Source: Desulfobulbus sp.
GTDB lineage: Bacteria; Desulfobacterota; Desulfobulbia; Desulfobulbales; Desulfobulbaceae
Length of the DNA stretch: 42,924 nt
Assembly: GCA_028684915.1 (NCBI GenBank)
Contig: JAQUEZ010000033.1
Location: 1 to 42,924, forward strand
Direction of reading: 5' to 3'
Of this stretch, positions 18,203 to 25,156 are shown piece by piece. The notes under the pieces were generated by a model. That model was not told the origin of the DNA. It made no database searches and saw only the letters and a program-made list of their open reading frames with translations. Both the position numbers and the translations under genes were made by a program. The stretch's first letter is position 1. Each line of letters opens with the position of its first letter.

Positions 18203-18420
18203 TTAATCACCTAACTCTGAACACCTCTTCTCTTTAGCCACAACAACGCCAATGATCCTCAACTCAATCCCGGTCATGTCCATGATCGGGTATCGGGTAT
18301 TCAGTGGTTTGAAAAATAGGCTTGCCCCACTAAAACGAGCTAATTAAACGTGGTTTTTCCATCTGCATCCCTTGTGATCACAAAAACAGCCATTACCCCC
18401 ATCGCTGTCCGGATCGGCAG
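18203..18420 (-). pseudogene. Remnant of an S24 (LexA/UmuD-like) repressor or peptidase
   Basis: Read leftward, the last 37 codons before a TAA at 18203 give FFKPLNTRYPIMDMTG and then ELRIIGVVVAKEKR, the C-terminal beta-strand pattern of LexA/UmuD/phage-repressor S24 peptidases. Upstream the match continues in another frame (AVFVITRDADGKTTFN) and is broken by an in-frame stop and a frameshift. The N-terminal HTH and the catalytic Ser are not seen. It is probably the relic of a prophage or plasmid repressor at the border between defence island and backbone. Confidence 0.6.
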
Positions 18421-18428
18421 ACAACGAC

Positions 18429-18788
18429 TCATTGATCTTCGTATTCCTCGTCTTGATATTTTTGAGTCAATTTTTTCGAAATGCATTTCATCATCCTTGC
18501 AGCTGACGGTTCAAGGATGTCATCAGAGTAACTTTGTGGCCTGACAAATCCGGCTTCTTTAAATTTTTCCAGTGAGAATAGAAAATTGAGATAAGCATCT
18601 AGAAGTTCAAGGCTCGTTGTCTTTCTATTTAGTTGCTTCTTAAACTTTTCCTGAAATTTTTTAATCTGCTCCTCAGAGGACTCTTCTTCTATGCTATACA
18701 TGAAAAGATCTGCAAAATCATTTTGGCTTATTCTGATTTTCTTGAGCCAACTTTTAAATTCTGATTGTTTTTTGGAAACTTCATCCAT
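18429..18788 (-). CDS. Hypothetical protein, possible HTH
   Basis: A 119-residue, highly charged, helical protein starting after an AGGAGG ribosome binding site. The segment KSWLKKIRISQNDFADLFMYS looks like part of an HTH_3-type domain, followed by an acidic coil and a second helical region. No family was recognised. The gene lies directly beside the broken S24 repressor and points the same way. A link to that decayed regulatory region is possible but unproven. Confidence 0.55.
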   Translation of the reverse strand: MDEVSKKQSEFKSWLKKIRISQNDFADLFMYSIEEESSEEQIKKFQEKFKKQLNRKTTSLELLDAYLNFLFSLEKFKEAGFVRPQSYSDDILEPSAARMMKCISKKLTQKYQDEEYEDQ

Positions 18789-18873
18789 CTTCGCCTCCTG
18801 TCCCCAAATGTCCCCGATGCCTCTTGTATAGTCCCCTCAAGCTGGGAGGCTAAAAAAACAACTGGGAGGTATT

Positions 18874-19035
18874 ATGGCAAAAAAAACCAAAAAACACATG
18901 ACGATCGAAGACGCTCAAAGGATAGCGAAAGGTACCATAAATGCAAATGGCGGGCAGATCCCCCAAGACTCATTCGCCAAGAGAGCAATTGCAGCCGCGA
19001 ATAAAAATAATAAATTGCGAGGGAACAATGCCTGA
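18874..19035 (+). CDS. Small SMP-motif protein
   Basis: A 53-codon gene with an excellent GGGAGGT ribosome binding site at 18864-18870. The product (MTIEDAQRIAKGTINANGG, then QDSFAKRAIAAANKN) matches the short motif of seed-maturation-protein (SMP) type small proteins, seen in many bacteria as Thr-x-x-Asp-Ala-x-Arg-Ile, Asn-Gly-Gly, Ser-Phe-Ala-x-Arg-Ala. Their function in bacteria is unknown. It overlaps the next small gene by 8 bp, so the two are translationally coupled. Confidence 0.68.
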   Translation: MAKKTKKHMTIEDAQRIAKGTINANGGQIPQDSFAKRAIAAANKNNKLRGNNA

Positions 19036-19162
19036 CACGTCAAACATGAACCAAGAAGAACTCGATCTTTGGTCCGATATCAACAACCCCAACAATGACG
19101 CGAATATGGATGACTGGGCAGATGCCCATAATCCAAACAATGAGGATTATTTAGGCGATTAA
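19028..19162 (+). CDS. Small acidic protein with repeated Asn-Pro-Asn-Asn motif
   Basis: A 44-residue acidic protein starting inside the end of the SMP-type gene behind a GAGGG site. It contains two copies of a short repeat, DINNPNN and DAHNPNN, each preceded by Trp-x-Asp. Similar tiny proteins with NPNN repeats exist in many bacteria; I know of no established function. The overlap with the preceding gene and the shared unusual composition suggest that the two products act together. Confidence 0.6.
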   Translation: MPDTSNMNQEELDLWSDINNPNNDANMDDWADAHNPNNEDYLGD

Positions 19163-19210
19163 CCAAGCGCCTCCCAGCCTTGGGGAGCAGGCATCACGCC
19201 TGCTCCGTTT

Positions 19211-19627
19211 CTATTTATCCACAAATTTGGTTGCATAAAGACTAAACATTTCCATAAATGCCTTTTGGTCTTTTTGAAATTCAGCGTAAGAGATTTCCCC
19301 TTGAACCTGTTCAACGGCATTTATGCATGCATCCCTTTTCTTGTTGAAAGAAATTCGACTCATGGGCGCATTGTATGAAGCAATACATTTGTCAATAAGA
19401 GCGTATTCAATTTTGACAGGATATCGTTGATATCCAACGGCTTGTGAATCCTTGTAGTATTGATATCCATGTGAGATTCCAGCACCCATTGCAACGAGCA
19501 GGACTCCGGGGATCAGTGTTTTCTTAAATGTAAATTTTTCGAGTGATTTTTGACAATAGACACATTTGGTCCCATTTGAAGTCGAAACTTCATTTTCTTT
19601 ATAGCATTCTGGACAGATAATCTTCAT
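19211..19627 (-). CDS. Zinc-ribbon membrane protein, unknown function
   Basis: A 138-residue protein. It begins with a CPEC...CVYC zinc ribbon (residues 5-8 and 22-25), followed by one membrane helix at about 38-53 (LIPGVLLVAMGAGISHGY) and a C-terminal soluble domain of about 80 residues with two cysteines. The layout of a cytoplasmic zinc ribbon, one helix and an outer domain is common among small uncharacterised envelope proteins. It converges on the two small coupled genes and has no obvious partner. Confidence 0.6.
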   Translation of the reverse strand: MKIICPECYKENEVSTSNGTKCVYCQKSLEKFTFKKTLIPGVLLVAMGAGISHGYQYYKDSQAVGYQRYPVKIEYALIDKCIASYNAPMSRISFNKKRDACINAVEQVQGEISYAEFQKDQKAFMEMFSLYATKFVDK

Positions 19628-19937
19628 TCGTACGATTCGTTGATCTCAATCCCTGTCATATTCCTGCCACCTGGTAAAGAGTACCTTGATCAGCCTCACC
19701 GTTATTTTCGGCATTCCTTTGATAACGCCTGCCGATATGCCTACCATATGGTGGTCAGATAATCTTTTCAAGAGACCGCTTTGAGCGGTTCACAGGCTTT
19801 CAAGCCACCGGCAAAACCGGTGGTCTTGAATCTTGTTGCGCCAGTTCTGCGACAGGCTCAATTATGGTTTGATAAATATTATTCCTCATTCTATCTATGG
19901 AGAGCGGGAAAAGATACTTCCAATAAGCGTTGACCAA
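19628..19937. other. Gene-free stretch with strong stem-loops
   Basis: No gene is seen. A palindrome ACCATATGGT lies at 19743-19752. A short hairpin ACCGCT/AGCGGT is at 19775-19789. A strong stem at 19799-19830 joins TTCAAG-CCACCGG to CCGGTGG-T-CTTGAA with a CAAAA loop. The last two are reminiscent of hairpins at the ends of IS200/IS605-type elements or their RNAs, but no transposase or TnpB is present, and no U tract follows. A possible IS1182-type end comes next (19844-19859). Confidence 0.5.
19844..19859 (-). repeat. Solo copy of the IS1182-type element end
   Basis: On the minus strand these 16 bases (GAGCCTGTCGCAGAAC) equal the sequence at 42096-42111, which lies just upstream of the IS1182-family transposase gene at the right edge. 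Here no transposase accompanies it. It may be a remnant terminal repeat or a fossil insertion point. Confidence 0.45.
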
Positions 19938-20363
19938 TCATGCTATCCCTTTCTTCTGCTGTTTGGCAACTGACTCTAACTTCACCCAATCAGCGCAGAA
20001 TTTCTCTTTGCAGTATTTCGTATACACCCATGCATAGCCGTTCTGAACGATCAGTTCACTGAGGCTCTGGCCATCCACTTTTACCAAGCCAACGACCCTG
20101 TCGTATCGGTCTATATCCTTCTGCTCAACGTCAACATTCCTACCAGAAACCAGAGCAGTGGTTAGAGCCTTGGCCTGCTCACCGTGACTTTGCCCTTTCT
20201 CTGGGCAATCTATCCCGTACAATCTGATTTCTTTTTTCTGGTCATTATGCAGAACAGTGATGGTGTCCCCATCGGCAACAGATACAACTTTGGCTGGCCA
20301 GGAGAAACAGGTGGCCGGTATGGCGAGGAGGAACAAGAGAAGAGTGAGGCGGGAACAGTGCAT
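19938..20363 (-). CDS. Secreted thermonuclease (SNase-like), C-terminally short
   Basis: A 141-residue staphylococcal-nuclease-like protein with an N-terminal signal peptide (LLLFLLAIPATCFSWP). The fold shows VVSVADGDTITVL, the catalytic region IRLYGIDCPE and DRYDRVVGLV. Such enzymes are secreted or periplasmic, use calcium and degrade DNA and RNA; plasmids and ICEs often carry them. The usual C-terminal segment after Lys-Gly-Leu-Trp (ending in a PPWxWR-like motif) is missing: the protein stops right after KKGIA. Its 3' end lies about 80 bp from the solo IS end at 19844, so truncation by an old insertion is plausible. The catalytic core is present, so activity cannot be excluded. Confidence 0.82.
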   Translation of the reverse strand: MHCSRLTLLLFLLAIPATCFSWPAKVVSVADGDTITVLHNDQKKEIRLYGIDCPEKGQSHGEQAKALTTALVSGRNVDVEQKDIDRYDRVVGLVKVDGQSLSELIVQNGYAWVYTKYCKEKFCADWVKLESVAKQQKKGIA

Positions 20364-20538
20364 GCGGGTCTCCTTGGGATTTAGGTGGTTCTTGAATGTC
20401 TACCGTATCAGCACCAAGAAAGCAACCCTGGTAAGATCACCTATTCCTTTGTTATTAATTAACAATATCAGTGCCAAAAACAGACGATTTTGCTCGTCGC
20501 CTCTTGGTTACCCCGCGGGCTTACGATACAATCAAACC

Positions 20539-20866
20539 ATGAAATCCTCCATCATTGCCATCATCCCCATCATTGCCATCATCCCCATCATTGCCATGGT
20601 CTTGTGCCTATCTTCCTTCTGTGCCGCCGACACCGGTAAGGATTGAACAATTATTGTAAAGATGAGACAAACTGGCAGCAGTGGTATGAACTGCTTGCCA
20701 AGCACCCACAGGATGACGCTATCCGCGCACTGTATGCGACCCGACGCGGACTCTGCTCCATGGTTGAGTCCAGCCAGATCGAGACCTGGACCGGGTGACC
20801 CGGAGCTTCCTGCGAATGCCAGATTTGTTGATTGATCGGTATCAAGAGCAGGAGCAGATGGAGTAA
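20539..20866 (+). pseudogene. Frameshifted gene for a small exported protein
   Basis: The ATG at 20539 opens a signal-peptide-like sequence whose DNA is a tandem repeat of ATCATTGCCATCATCCCC. This frame stops at 20646. A -1 shift continues with CKDETNWQQWYELLAKHPQD and IRALYATRRGLCSMVESSQI until 20798. Restoring one missing base then yields TRSFLRM and LLIDRYQEQEQME up to the stop at 20866. The three pieces read as one small periplasmic protein of about 108 residues, broken twice. Sequencing or assembly error is an alternative to true decay. The family was not recognised. Confidence 0.55.
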
Positions 20867-21001
20867 AAAGGGGGAAAACGAACGATGTGACAAGTATTGG
20901 CCGCCACCATCGTCAAATACCCAAGTCGATAGATTGCGCACAGAATCCAACACGGCGAACAACTCACAGCGAGGAACCGATTTTCATTTAGTCGATCTGC
21001 A

Positions 21002-22039
21002 ATGCACAAAACCTCACAAGATCCGATCCGGCCAACACTGTTTTTGCGTCAGATAGGCCACAAATATCCCACCGCATGGGGCCAGTACGAAAAATTCCGG
21101 CAGATGCGCGGCCCTGCATTTGAGGAATGGCCGGATTGGTGCTACTGCCCCATGGCCGCAGCCTATGCGATCATCTCCCAAGGTAAAGCCATAAACGCCG
21201 TCCCCGATGGGCCTCGCGAGATTGCCGTTCTGGCGGCATTGGCCACATGGCGGGTCAGCCAAGGCGTCTACCAGTTCGACCCTACTCTGGCTGCAGCCAT
21301 CCTCGAAACGCCGATCACCGGGTTACCGGTTGATGTGTTGTACAATCTTCCGGAATGGTGCGTCTATGTTGAGGCACCAACAGGCCTACAATGGTTTGGA
21401 GATTCACTGGAGGGGTTTTTCGCGCATCTGGAGTTCGACATGAATACCCAACGCCACGAACTCCGGCTGGTGTTTGACTGTGCCGGCCAAAACCTGTTTG
21501 GCTTTCCGTTGCATTTGGCTGGAAAGAGCTTGGAAGAAGCCATAGAGCTGGCCATAGCCGAATCCAGACGCCAGCAGGAACGACTTGGCAATGTCCTGGA
21601 GATATCGCATGATTTTGTCGAAAAACTCCGCGGCAATCTTACCCCTATCATCAACCTCATTTTGTATATCTGCTCAGCCAATGCCGATTTTGGCAGCAAG
21701 GCGCCACAACGGCCCAAGCCGCATAAGACAAAGAAAGGATGGCGGTTATTCGCCCCCAACACACCTGTACGATGGGATATTGGGACCAGGATTGGAACGG
21801 CGCTCAGGGCCGCCCACGAAACAGCACAGGTACAGTCGCTTCATCAGGATAGTCCTGCCGACCACAGCGAGCGGGCAAGGCCTCGTCCTCATGTGCGGCG
21901 GGCCCATTGGCACACCTATCGCACAGGCACAGGAAGAATAAACCAGATCTTAAAATGGTTGCCGCCGATCCCAATCAACCTGGATAATCTGGAATGCATG
22001 CCAGCGACGATTCATTTGGTGCAGGAAGAGAGAAATTGA
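21002..22039 (+). CDS. AcrVA2-family anti-CRISPR protein homologue
   Basis: A 345-residue protein resembling the AcrVA2 family, recalled from conserved features: HKYPTAWGQ near residue 20, WPDWCYCPMAAAYAI at 43-57, LPEWCVYVEAP in the middle, and a C-terminal RRAHWHTYRTG followed by WLPPIPIN at about 319-326. AcrVA2 of Moraxella phages blocks biogenesis of the type V-A effector Cas12a. Relatives occur on many plasmids and ICEs in hosts that lack Cas12a, where their role is less clear. There is no good ribosome binding site, but ATG 21002 is the first start in the frame. A perfect hairpin follows the stop codon. The call rests on motif memory and would need a profile search. Confidence 0.68.
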   Translation: MHKTSQDPIRPTLFLRQIGHKYPTAWGQYEKFRQMRGPAFEEWPDWCYCPMAAAYAIISQGKAINAVPDGPREIAVLAALATWRVSQGVYQFDPTLAAAILETPITGLPVDVLYNLPEWCVYVEAPTGLQWFGDSLEGFFAHLEFDMNTQRHELRLVFDCAGQNLFGFPLHLAGKSLEEAIELAIAESRRQQERLGNVLEISHDFVEKLRGNLTPIINLILYICSANADFGSKAPQRPKPHKTKKGWRLFAPNTPVRWDIGTRIGTALRAAHETAQVQSLHQDSPADHSERARPRPHVRRAHWHTYRTGTGRINQILKWLPPIPINLDNLECMPATIHLVQEERN

Positions 22040-22043
22040 CACA

Positions 22044-22066
22044 GAGGCTCACACATGCTGAGCCTC
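22044..22066 (+). terminator. Hairpin after the AcrVA2-like gene
   Basis: GAGGCTCA (22044-22051) and TGAGCCTC (22059-22066) form a perfect 8-bp stem with a 7-nt loop, starting 5 bp after the stop codon. No U tract follows, so it may be a weak or factor-dependent terminator or an mRNA-stabilising end. Confidence 0.5.
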
Positions 22067-22100
22067 GCCACAAGACAACAGTATCCCGTACTAAAACGGG

Positions 22101-22541
22101 ATGGCAAAGAGAGTGTGGTCATCGGTCATGGGCAGAACGAGGAATAGACTCATATTAAAGAAGGAAGAGGTCGGTTTTGTACGCAGTTACCTTGAGAGGA
22201 AGCTGTATACGAAGGATTGGCCTTCACATGAGACACAAAAAGAAGCTCTTGCTGACTACGAACAGCGCCCGATTTTCGGCAAATTTGCGCATGATGAGTT
22301 GGCCCGGTGGTGCAGAAAGTGGCTCAACGATACGCAATGTCTGCAATTAAGGAATACAATGAATTCGTGGCGGCACCGACAGCGAACCATAGATCTGCCC
22401 AAAAGAATTCATCTCTCTCACAATGCCTGGAAAATGATCGCCGCCTTGGCCGAGATGGAGAAAAAATCAATTTCTTCATTCATCATCGATCGGTTTACGG
22501 CTGAGTACCAGGCGCTAGAAGGCGACGGTCCCTTGTCATAA
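22101..22541 (+). CDS. Putative DNA-binding protein, MatP-like layout
   Basis: A 146-residue basic protein. The first 85 residues are helical with many charged and aromatic residues. The end (IDLPKRIHLSHNAWKMIAAL, then SISSFIIDRF) resembles a ribbon-helix-helix. A helical N-terminal part followed by a C-terminal ribbon-helix-helix recalls the Ter-macrodomain protein MatP, but sequence similarity is weak and this is only an architectural comparison. ATG 22101 is the first start; ATG 22128 is also possible and neither has a clear ribosome binding site. Its place after the AcrVA2-like gene raises the possibility of an anti-CRISPR-associated regulator, but the usual small HTH Aca form is not seen. 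Confidence 0.5.
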   Translation: MAKRVWSSVMGRTRNRLILKKEEVGFVRSYLERKLYTKDWPSHETQKEALADYEQRPIFGKFAHDELARWCRKWLNDTQCLQLRNTMNSWRHRQRTIDLPKRIHLSHNAWKMIAALAEMEKKSISSFIIDRFTAEYQALEGDGPLS

Positions 22542-22856
22542 GTGTCGCCGCCGACCAACTTTTGACCCACCATCGGTGGTTGCAGCGCTGCAACCTTTTT
22601 CATCTCAAACACCCTCAGCCCTTATCTGAAGGGCATTTGAGAAGAAAAAGGTTTTCATTAAAACCGCCTCCCAGGCACAAAGTGGGTGGGTCCGAAAAAA
22701 CACCCCAGTGGGGGTAAGTCTTTATCTGGCTATATGGCCATATGGCCATATGGTGCAAACCTCTTTGTTCAAAGAGGCAATCGGCGCGGCCCCCTGCCTT
22801 GACCAATACCAACCAGTATTATACAATATTAGAAAAGCATCTACGGAGGTGATCCC
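22542..22856. promoter_or_regulatory. Palindrome-rich region upstream of parDE
   Basis: This 315-bp region has no gene. At 22738-22753 CCATATGG occurs twice in tandem, giving a perfect 16-bp palindrome. CCTCTTTG/CAAAGAGG (22760-22777) is a further perfect inverted repeat. Upstream ACCCC/GGGGT around 22700-22716 forms another. The palindromes lie about 100 bp before the ParD-type antitoxin gene and are candidate operators for its autoregulation. Confidence 0.4.
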
Positions 22857-23099
22857 ATGCAAAAGAACACAAGCGTCACGCTTGGCACCCATTATGAGAA
22901 GTTTATTGCTGAACAGGTGGCTCAAGGGCGGTTTGGCACGACAAGTGAAGCTATCAGGGCAGGGTTGAGACTTTTAGAAGAACGGGAGATGAAATTGGCC
23001 GCACTTCGCCGCGCTCTTGTGGAAGGTGAAGAAAGCGGAACCGCCGCCTACTCCCTGAACGGGTTGATTGATGCGCTTGACCATGAAGGGCTTGCTTGA
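22857..23099 (+). CDS. parD: ParD-family type II antitoxin
   Basis: An 80-residue ribbon-helix-helix antitoxin (NTSVTLGTHYEKFIAEQVAQ, then TSEAIRAGLRLLEERE), the CC2985/ParD pattern. It has a strong GGAGGTGAT ribosome binding site. The N-terminal half binds operator DNA as a dimer and the C-terminal half wraps the toxin. It overlaps the toxin start as TGATG. The palindromes around 22738-22777 are likely operator candidates. Such loci stabilise plasmids and ICEs. Confidence 0.9.
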   Translation: MQKNTSVTLGTHYEKFIAEQVAQGRFGTTSEAIRAGLRLLEEREMKLAALRRALVEGEESGTAAYSLNGLIDALDHEGLA

Positions 23100-23407
23100 T
23101 GCCCTCGTTCACACTCACTAAGAAAGCTTTAGCTGATTTAATAGAGATTGGCCGTTACACCCAAAAGCGTTGGGGAACCGAACAGCGCAACACTTACCTC
23201 ACCATGCTTGACAGTTGCTTTCAGCAGTTGGCCGTTGATCCCCTCACAGGAAGAGCTTGCGATGAAATTCGTAGCGGCTACCGGAAAATGAACGCCGGCA
23301 GTCATGTTGTTTTTTATCGCCAGAAGCAAAGCGACGAAATTGAAATTGTCCGTGTTCTTCACGGGCGCATGGATTTTGAGGCAAGGCTTTCTTCAGACGA
23401 GAATTAA
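23099..23407 (+). CDS. parE: ParE/RelE-family toxin
   Basis: A 102-residue toxin starting at ATG 23099, overlapping the antitoxin stop by one base; the TTG one codon earlier is less likely. LTKKALADLIEIGRYTQKRWG, a central DPLTGRACDEIRSGYRKM and VVFYRQ...EIVRVLHGRMDF are the usual landmarks of ParE. ParE toxins inhibit DNA gyrase, and some relatives cleave mRNA. Length and motifs are complete, so it is likely functional together with the upstream ParD. Confidence 0.9.
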   Translation: MPSFTLTKKALADLIEIGRYTQKRWGTEQRNTYLTMLDSCFQQLAVDPLTGRACDEIRSGYRKMNAGSHVVFYRQKQSDEIEIVRVLHGRMDFEARLSSDEN

Positions 23408-23594
23408 TCCGCTATAAGCTGCACCTGTTTCATATAACCGTATAACCATATAGGGGTCACCGCAGAAAAAGGAAATTTAAGCACGGTAAGGAAAAATTAA
23501 TAAAAAAACAATAAGTTATGTGCTCGACCTTTTTAAACCCATAGTGTGCTGAGCGCTGAATCAGGAACAGCCTGTAATGCTGATATTTATTTTT

Positions 23595-23632
23595 TTTAAA
23601 CGTACGATTTTTCCGAATTCTGAATCGACCCC
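23595..23632 (-). repeat. Tn3-family terminal inverted repeat (element side to the left)
   Basis: On the minus strand the 38 bases begin GGGGTC, contain GGAAAAATCGTACG and end in TTTAAA. They align with the repeat at 25157-25194 and with the general Tn3 end (GGGG outermost, TAAG inside). The GGGG end faces right, so the transposon body would lie to the left. It interrupts the DUF3991 fragment at 23633. No transposase is recognisable on its left side. Confidence 0.6.
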
Positions 23633-23772
23633 ACAATGATCTTGTCGCTGTCAGGGTGGCGCATCACAATTGAGTTACATGAGCTGGCGCGACGATCCAG
23701 GGAGTAGCCGCGTGCAGCCGCAAAATCTGGCAAAACAACCTCAATCTTGAACCGTTCCAGCCCGGTGTCCAC
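23633..23772 (-). pseudogene. N-terminal fragment of a DUF3991/Toprim plasmid protein
   Basis: Leftward from a possible GTG at 23772 the frame reads LERFKIEVVLPDFAAARGYS, then DRRASSCNSIVMRHPDSDKII. This is the start pattern of DUF3991-Toprim proteins, primase-like proteins common on plasmids and ICEs. After about 47 codons the frame enters the Tn3-type terminal repeat and stops inside it. The rest of the gene was not found in the window. A TAA precedes the GTG in frame. The insertion therefore destroyed this backbone gene. Confidence 0.55.
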
Positions 23773-23778
23773 CGGAGA

Positions 23779-24069
23779 TTACCCGTTTAATCGTTCGCGC
23801 AGTTGCCGGCTGGGCCGGAAATTGACCATCTGCCGTTTGGTGATCAGCATGGATTCGCCGGTTTTCGGGTTCCTCCCCCGCCGAGGGGATTTATCCCGGA
23901 CCACAAAGCTGCCAAACTGGACCAGCTTGATCGATTCTCCACCAACGAGCGTGTTTTTCAGCGTCGCAAAAACAGTGTCGACGATTTCAGCCGCATTTCG
24001 TTGGGAGATGCCCAATTTGTTGGTGACGGATAAAGCCAGTTCCTTTCGGGTGAGATTCTTTTGGTTCAT
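23779..24069 (-). CDS. HU/IHF-family DNA-bending protein
   Basis: With the ATG at 24069 the product has 96 residues, typical for IHF-alpha/HU; a frame opening at 24096 would add nine residues of uncertain value. LTRKELALSVTNKLGISQ, QFGSFVVRDK and the DNA-binding arm GRNPKTGE, with Pro at the intercalating position, are all present. These proteins bend DNA as dimers and help recombination, replication and transposition. The gene is divergent from the TacAT toxin-antitoxin pair and may supply the element's own IHF. It lies between two outward-facing Tn3-type ends. Confidence 0.9.
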   Translation of the reverse strand: MNQKNLTRKELALSVTNKLGISQRNAAEIVDTVFATLKNTLVGGESIKLVQFGSFVVRDKSPRRGRNPKTGESMLITKRQMVNFRPSRQLRERLNG

Positions 24070-24129
24070 TTTTTCAAAAGTTGTTTTGTACGGCATATTG
24101 CCGTATTTTTTTGTTAGGAGGATTTTTCA

Positions 24130-24411
24130 ATGTCTACAAACGTCTCTACCGCTCGCCTTGAGGCGAGGATCAGTACCGACCTACATGCCATGCTCAAGCG
24201 TGCGGCTGAATTGCAAGGCCGCACCATGACCGATTTCGTGGTCGCCGCTGTCCAGGAAGCGGCACAACGCGCTATCGAGCAGGCGGGGATCGTCCGTTGT
24301 TCGCTCGCCGACCAGGAGTGCTTTGCACAGGCCCTTCTGGCCCCGCCACAGCCAAATGCAGCTTTGGAGCGTGCCTTTTCCCGTCGCAAGGCACTTTCGC
24401 GTCCAGAATGA
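24130..24411 (+). CDS. TacA/DUF1778-family antitoxin
   Basis: A 93-residue antitoxin with an N-terminal ribbon-helix-helix (RLEARISTDLHAMLKRAAEL, then TMTDFVVAAVQEAAQ) and a disordered C-terminal tail with FAQALL and PPQPNAALERAF. This is the standard layout of DUF1778/TacA antitoxins. It has a strong AGGAGG ribosome binding site and overlaps the acetyltransferase toxin by four bases (ATGA). It represses its own promoter as a complex with the toxin, which it neutralises. Confidence 0.92.
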   Translation: MSTNVSTARLEARISTDLHAMLKRAAELQGRTMTDFVVAAVQEAAQRAIEQAGIVRCSLADQECFAQALLAPPQPNAALERAFSRRKALSRPE

Positions 24412-24911
24412 GTACAGCGCCCTTTTGGGTTACACGTCTTGATGGCGTACACGACCGTTCTGTCTTTGATTGTGCATCGGAGCCGCTGAATCAATATCTC
24501 CGTGAACGGGTTACCGCTGACATTCGTCGCCGGGTGACGGTCTGTTTTGTGGCGCTTACTGAGAGCAATCGCATTGCCGGCTATTACACCCTGGCCTCGG
24601 CAAGTTTGCTCCTCGCCGATCTCCCCGACGCCATTGGCAAGAAATTGCCGCGCTACCCTACCGTGCCGACCGTTCGCATGGGCCGATTAGCCGTTGATCA
24701 AGCGTTTAAGGGGCAAGGATTAGGCGGCGCTTTATTGGCCGACGCGTTGAATCACGCTCTTCGCTCGGAGATAGCGGTTCACGCTTTGATGGTGGATGCA
24801 AAGGATGAGACTGCTGCCGCCTTCTATCGACACCATGGGTTTATTGCCTTGCCCGACTCCCCGCTCACCTTGTTTTTACCCCGTGCCTCCCTTCCCCAAT
24901 CATCGGAGTAA
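24408..24911 (+). CDS. TacT-type GNAT acetyltransferase toxin
   Basis: A 167-residue GNAT-family enzyme starting at ATG 24408, overlapping the antitoxin. LGRLAVD-type beta4 strand (VRMGRLAVDQAFKGQGLG) supplies the acetyl-CoA pyrophosphate loop Q-x-x-G-x-G, and FYRHHGF carries the catalytic Tyr. TacT toxins acetylate the amino group of charged tRNA and stop translation. Length and motifs are complete. A short hairpin ATGGGG/CCCCAT follows at 24945-24960. Confidence 0.92.
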   Translation: MSTAPFWVTRLDGVHDRSVFDCASEPLNQYLRERVTADIRRRVTVCFVALTESNRIAGYYTLASASLLLADLPDAIGKKLPRYPTVPTVRMGRLAVDQAFKGQGLGGALLADALNHALRSEIAVHALMVDAKDETAAAFYRHHGFIALPDSPLTLFLPRASLPQSSE

Positions 24912-24944
24912 GCAGAGTTGGTGAGCAGGGCGAACCAAGGGGGA

Positions 24945-24984
24945 ATGGGGTCCGCCCCATCTAGCGTAGCGGAGCCTAGCGTAG
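24945..24984 (+). repeat. Hairpin and short direct repeat after the TacAT pair
   Basis: ATGGGG (24945-24950) and CCCCAT (24955-24960) form a tight hairpin with a TCCG loop. It is followed by two copies of CTAGCGTAG at 24961-24969 and 24976-24984. A run of A, not T, follows, so it is not a classical terminator in this direction. The rest of the gap up to 25156 shows no gene. Confidence 0.45.
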
Positions 24985-25156
24985 AAAAAAGTCGAGAAGG
25001 ATGAACTTCAGGCGTGCTGGAGAGTGCTCGAAGCGGCTGCCGATCCAGCACACCCGCCACCTTCAAGGCGCTGTTTTTAGTTTTTATTTCAAATAAGGTT
25101 TCGTTGAATTGACGTCTGTCTTCTTCTGATCCGTAGGGGCTGGTTATGGAGTATAG

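Noticed and set aside
19771..19830. Stem-loops considered as an IS200/IS605 end or omega RNA
   Set aside because: No TnpA or TnpB gene or remnant is nearby and no guide-like boundary can be defined.
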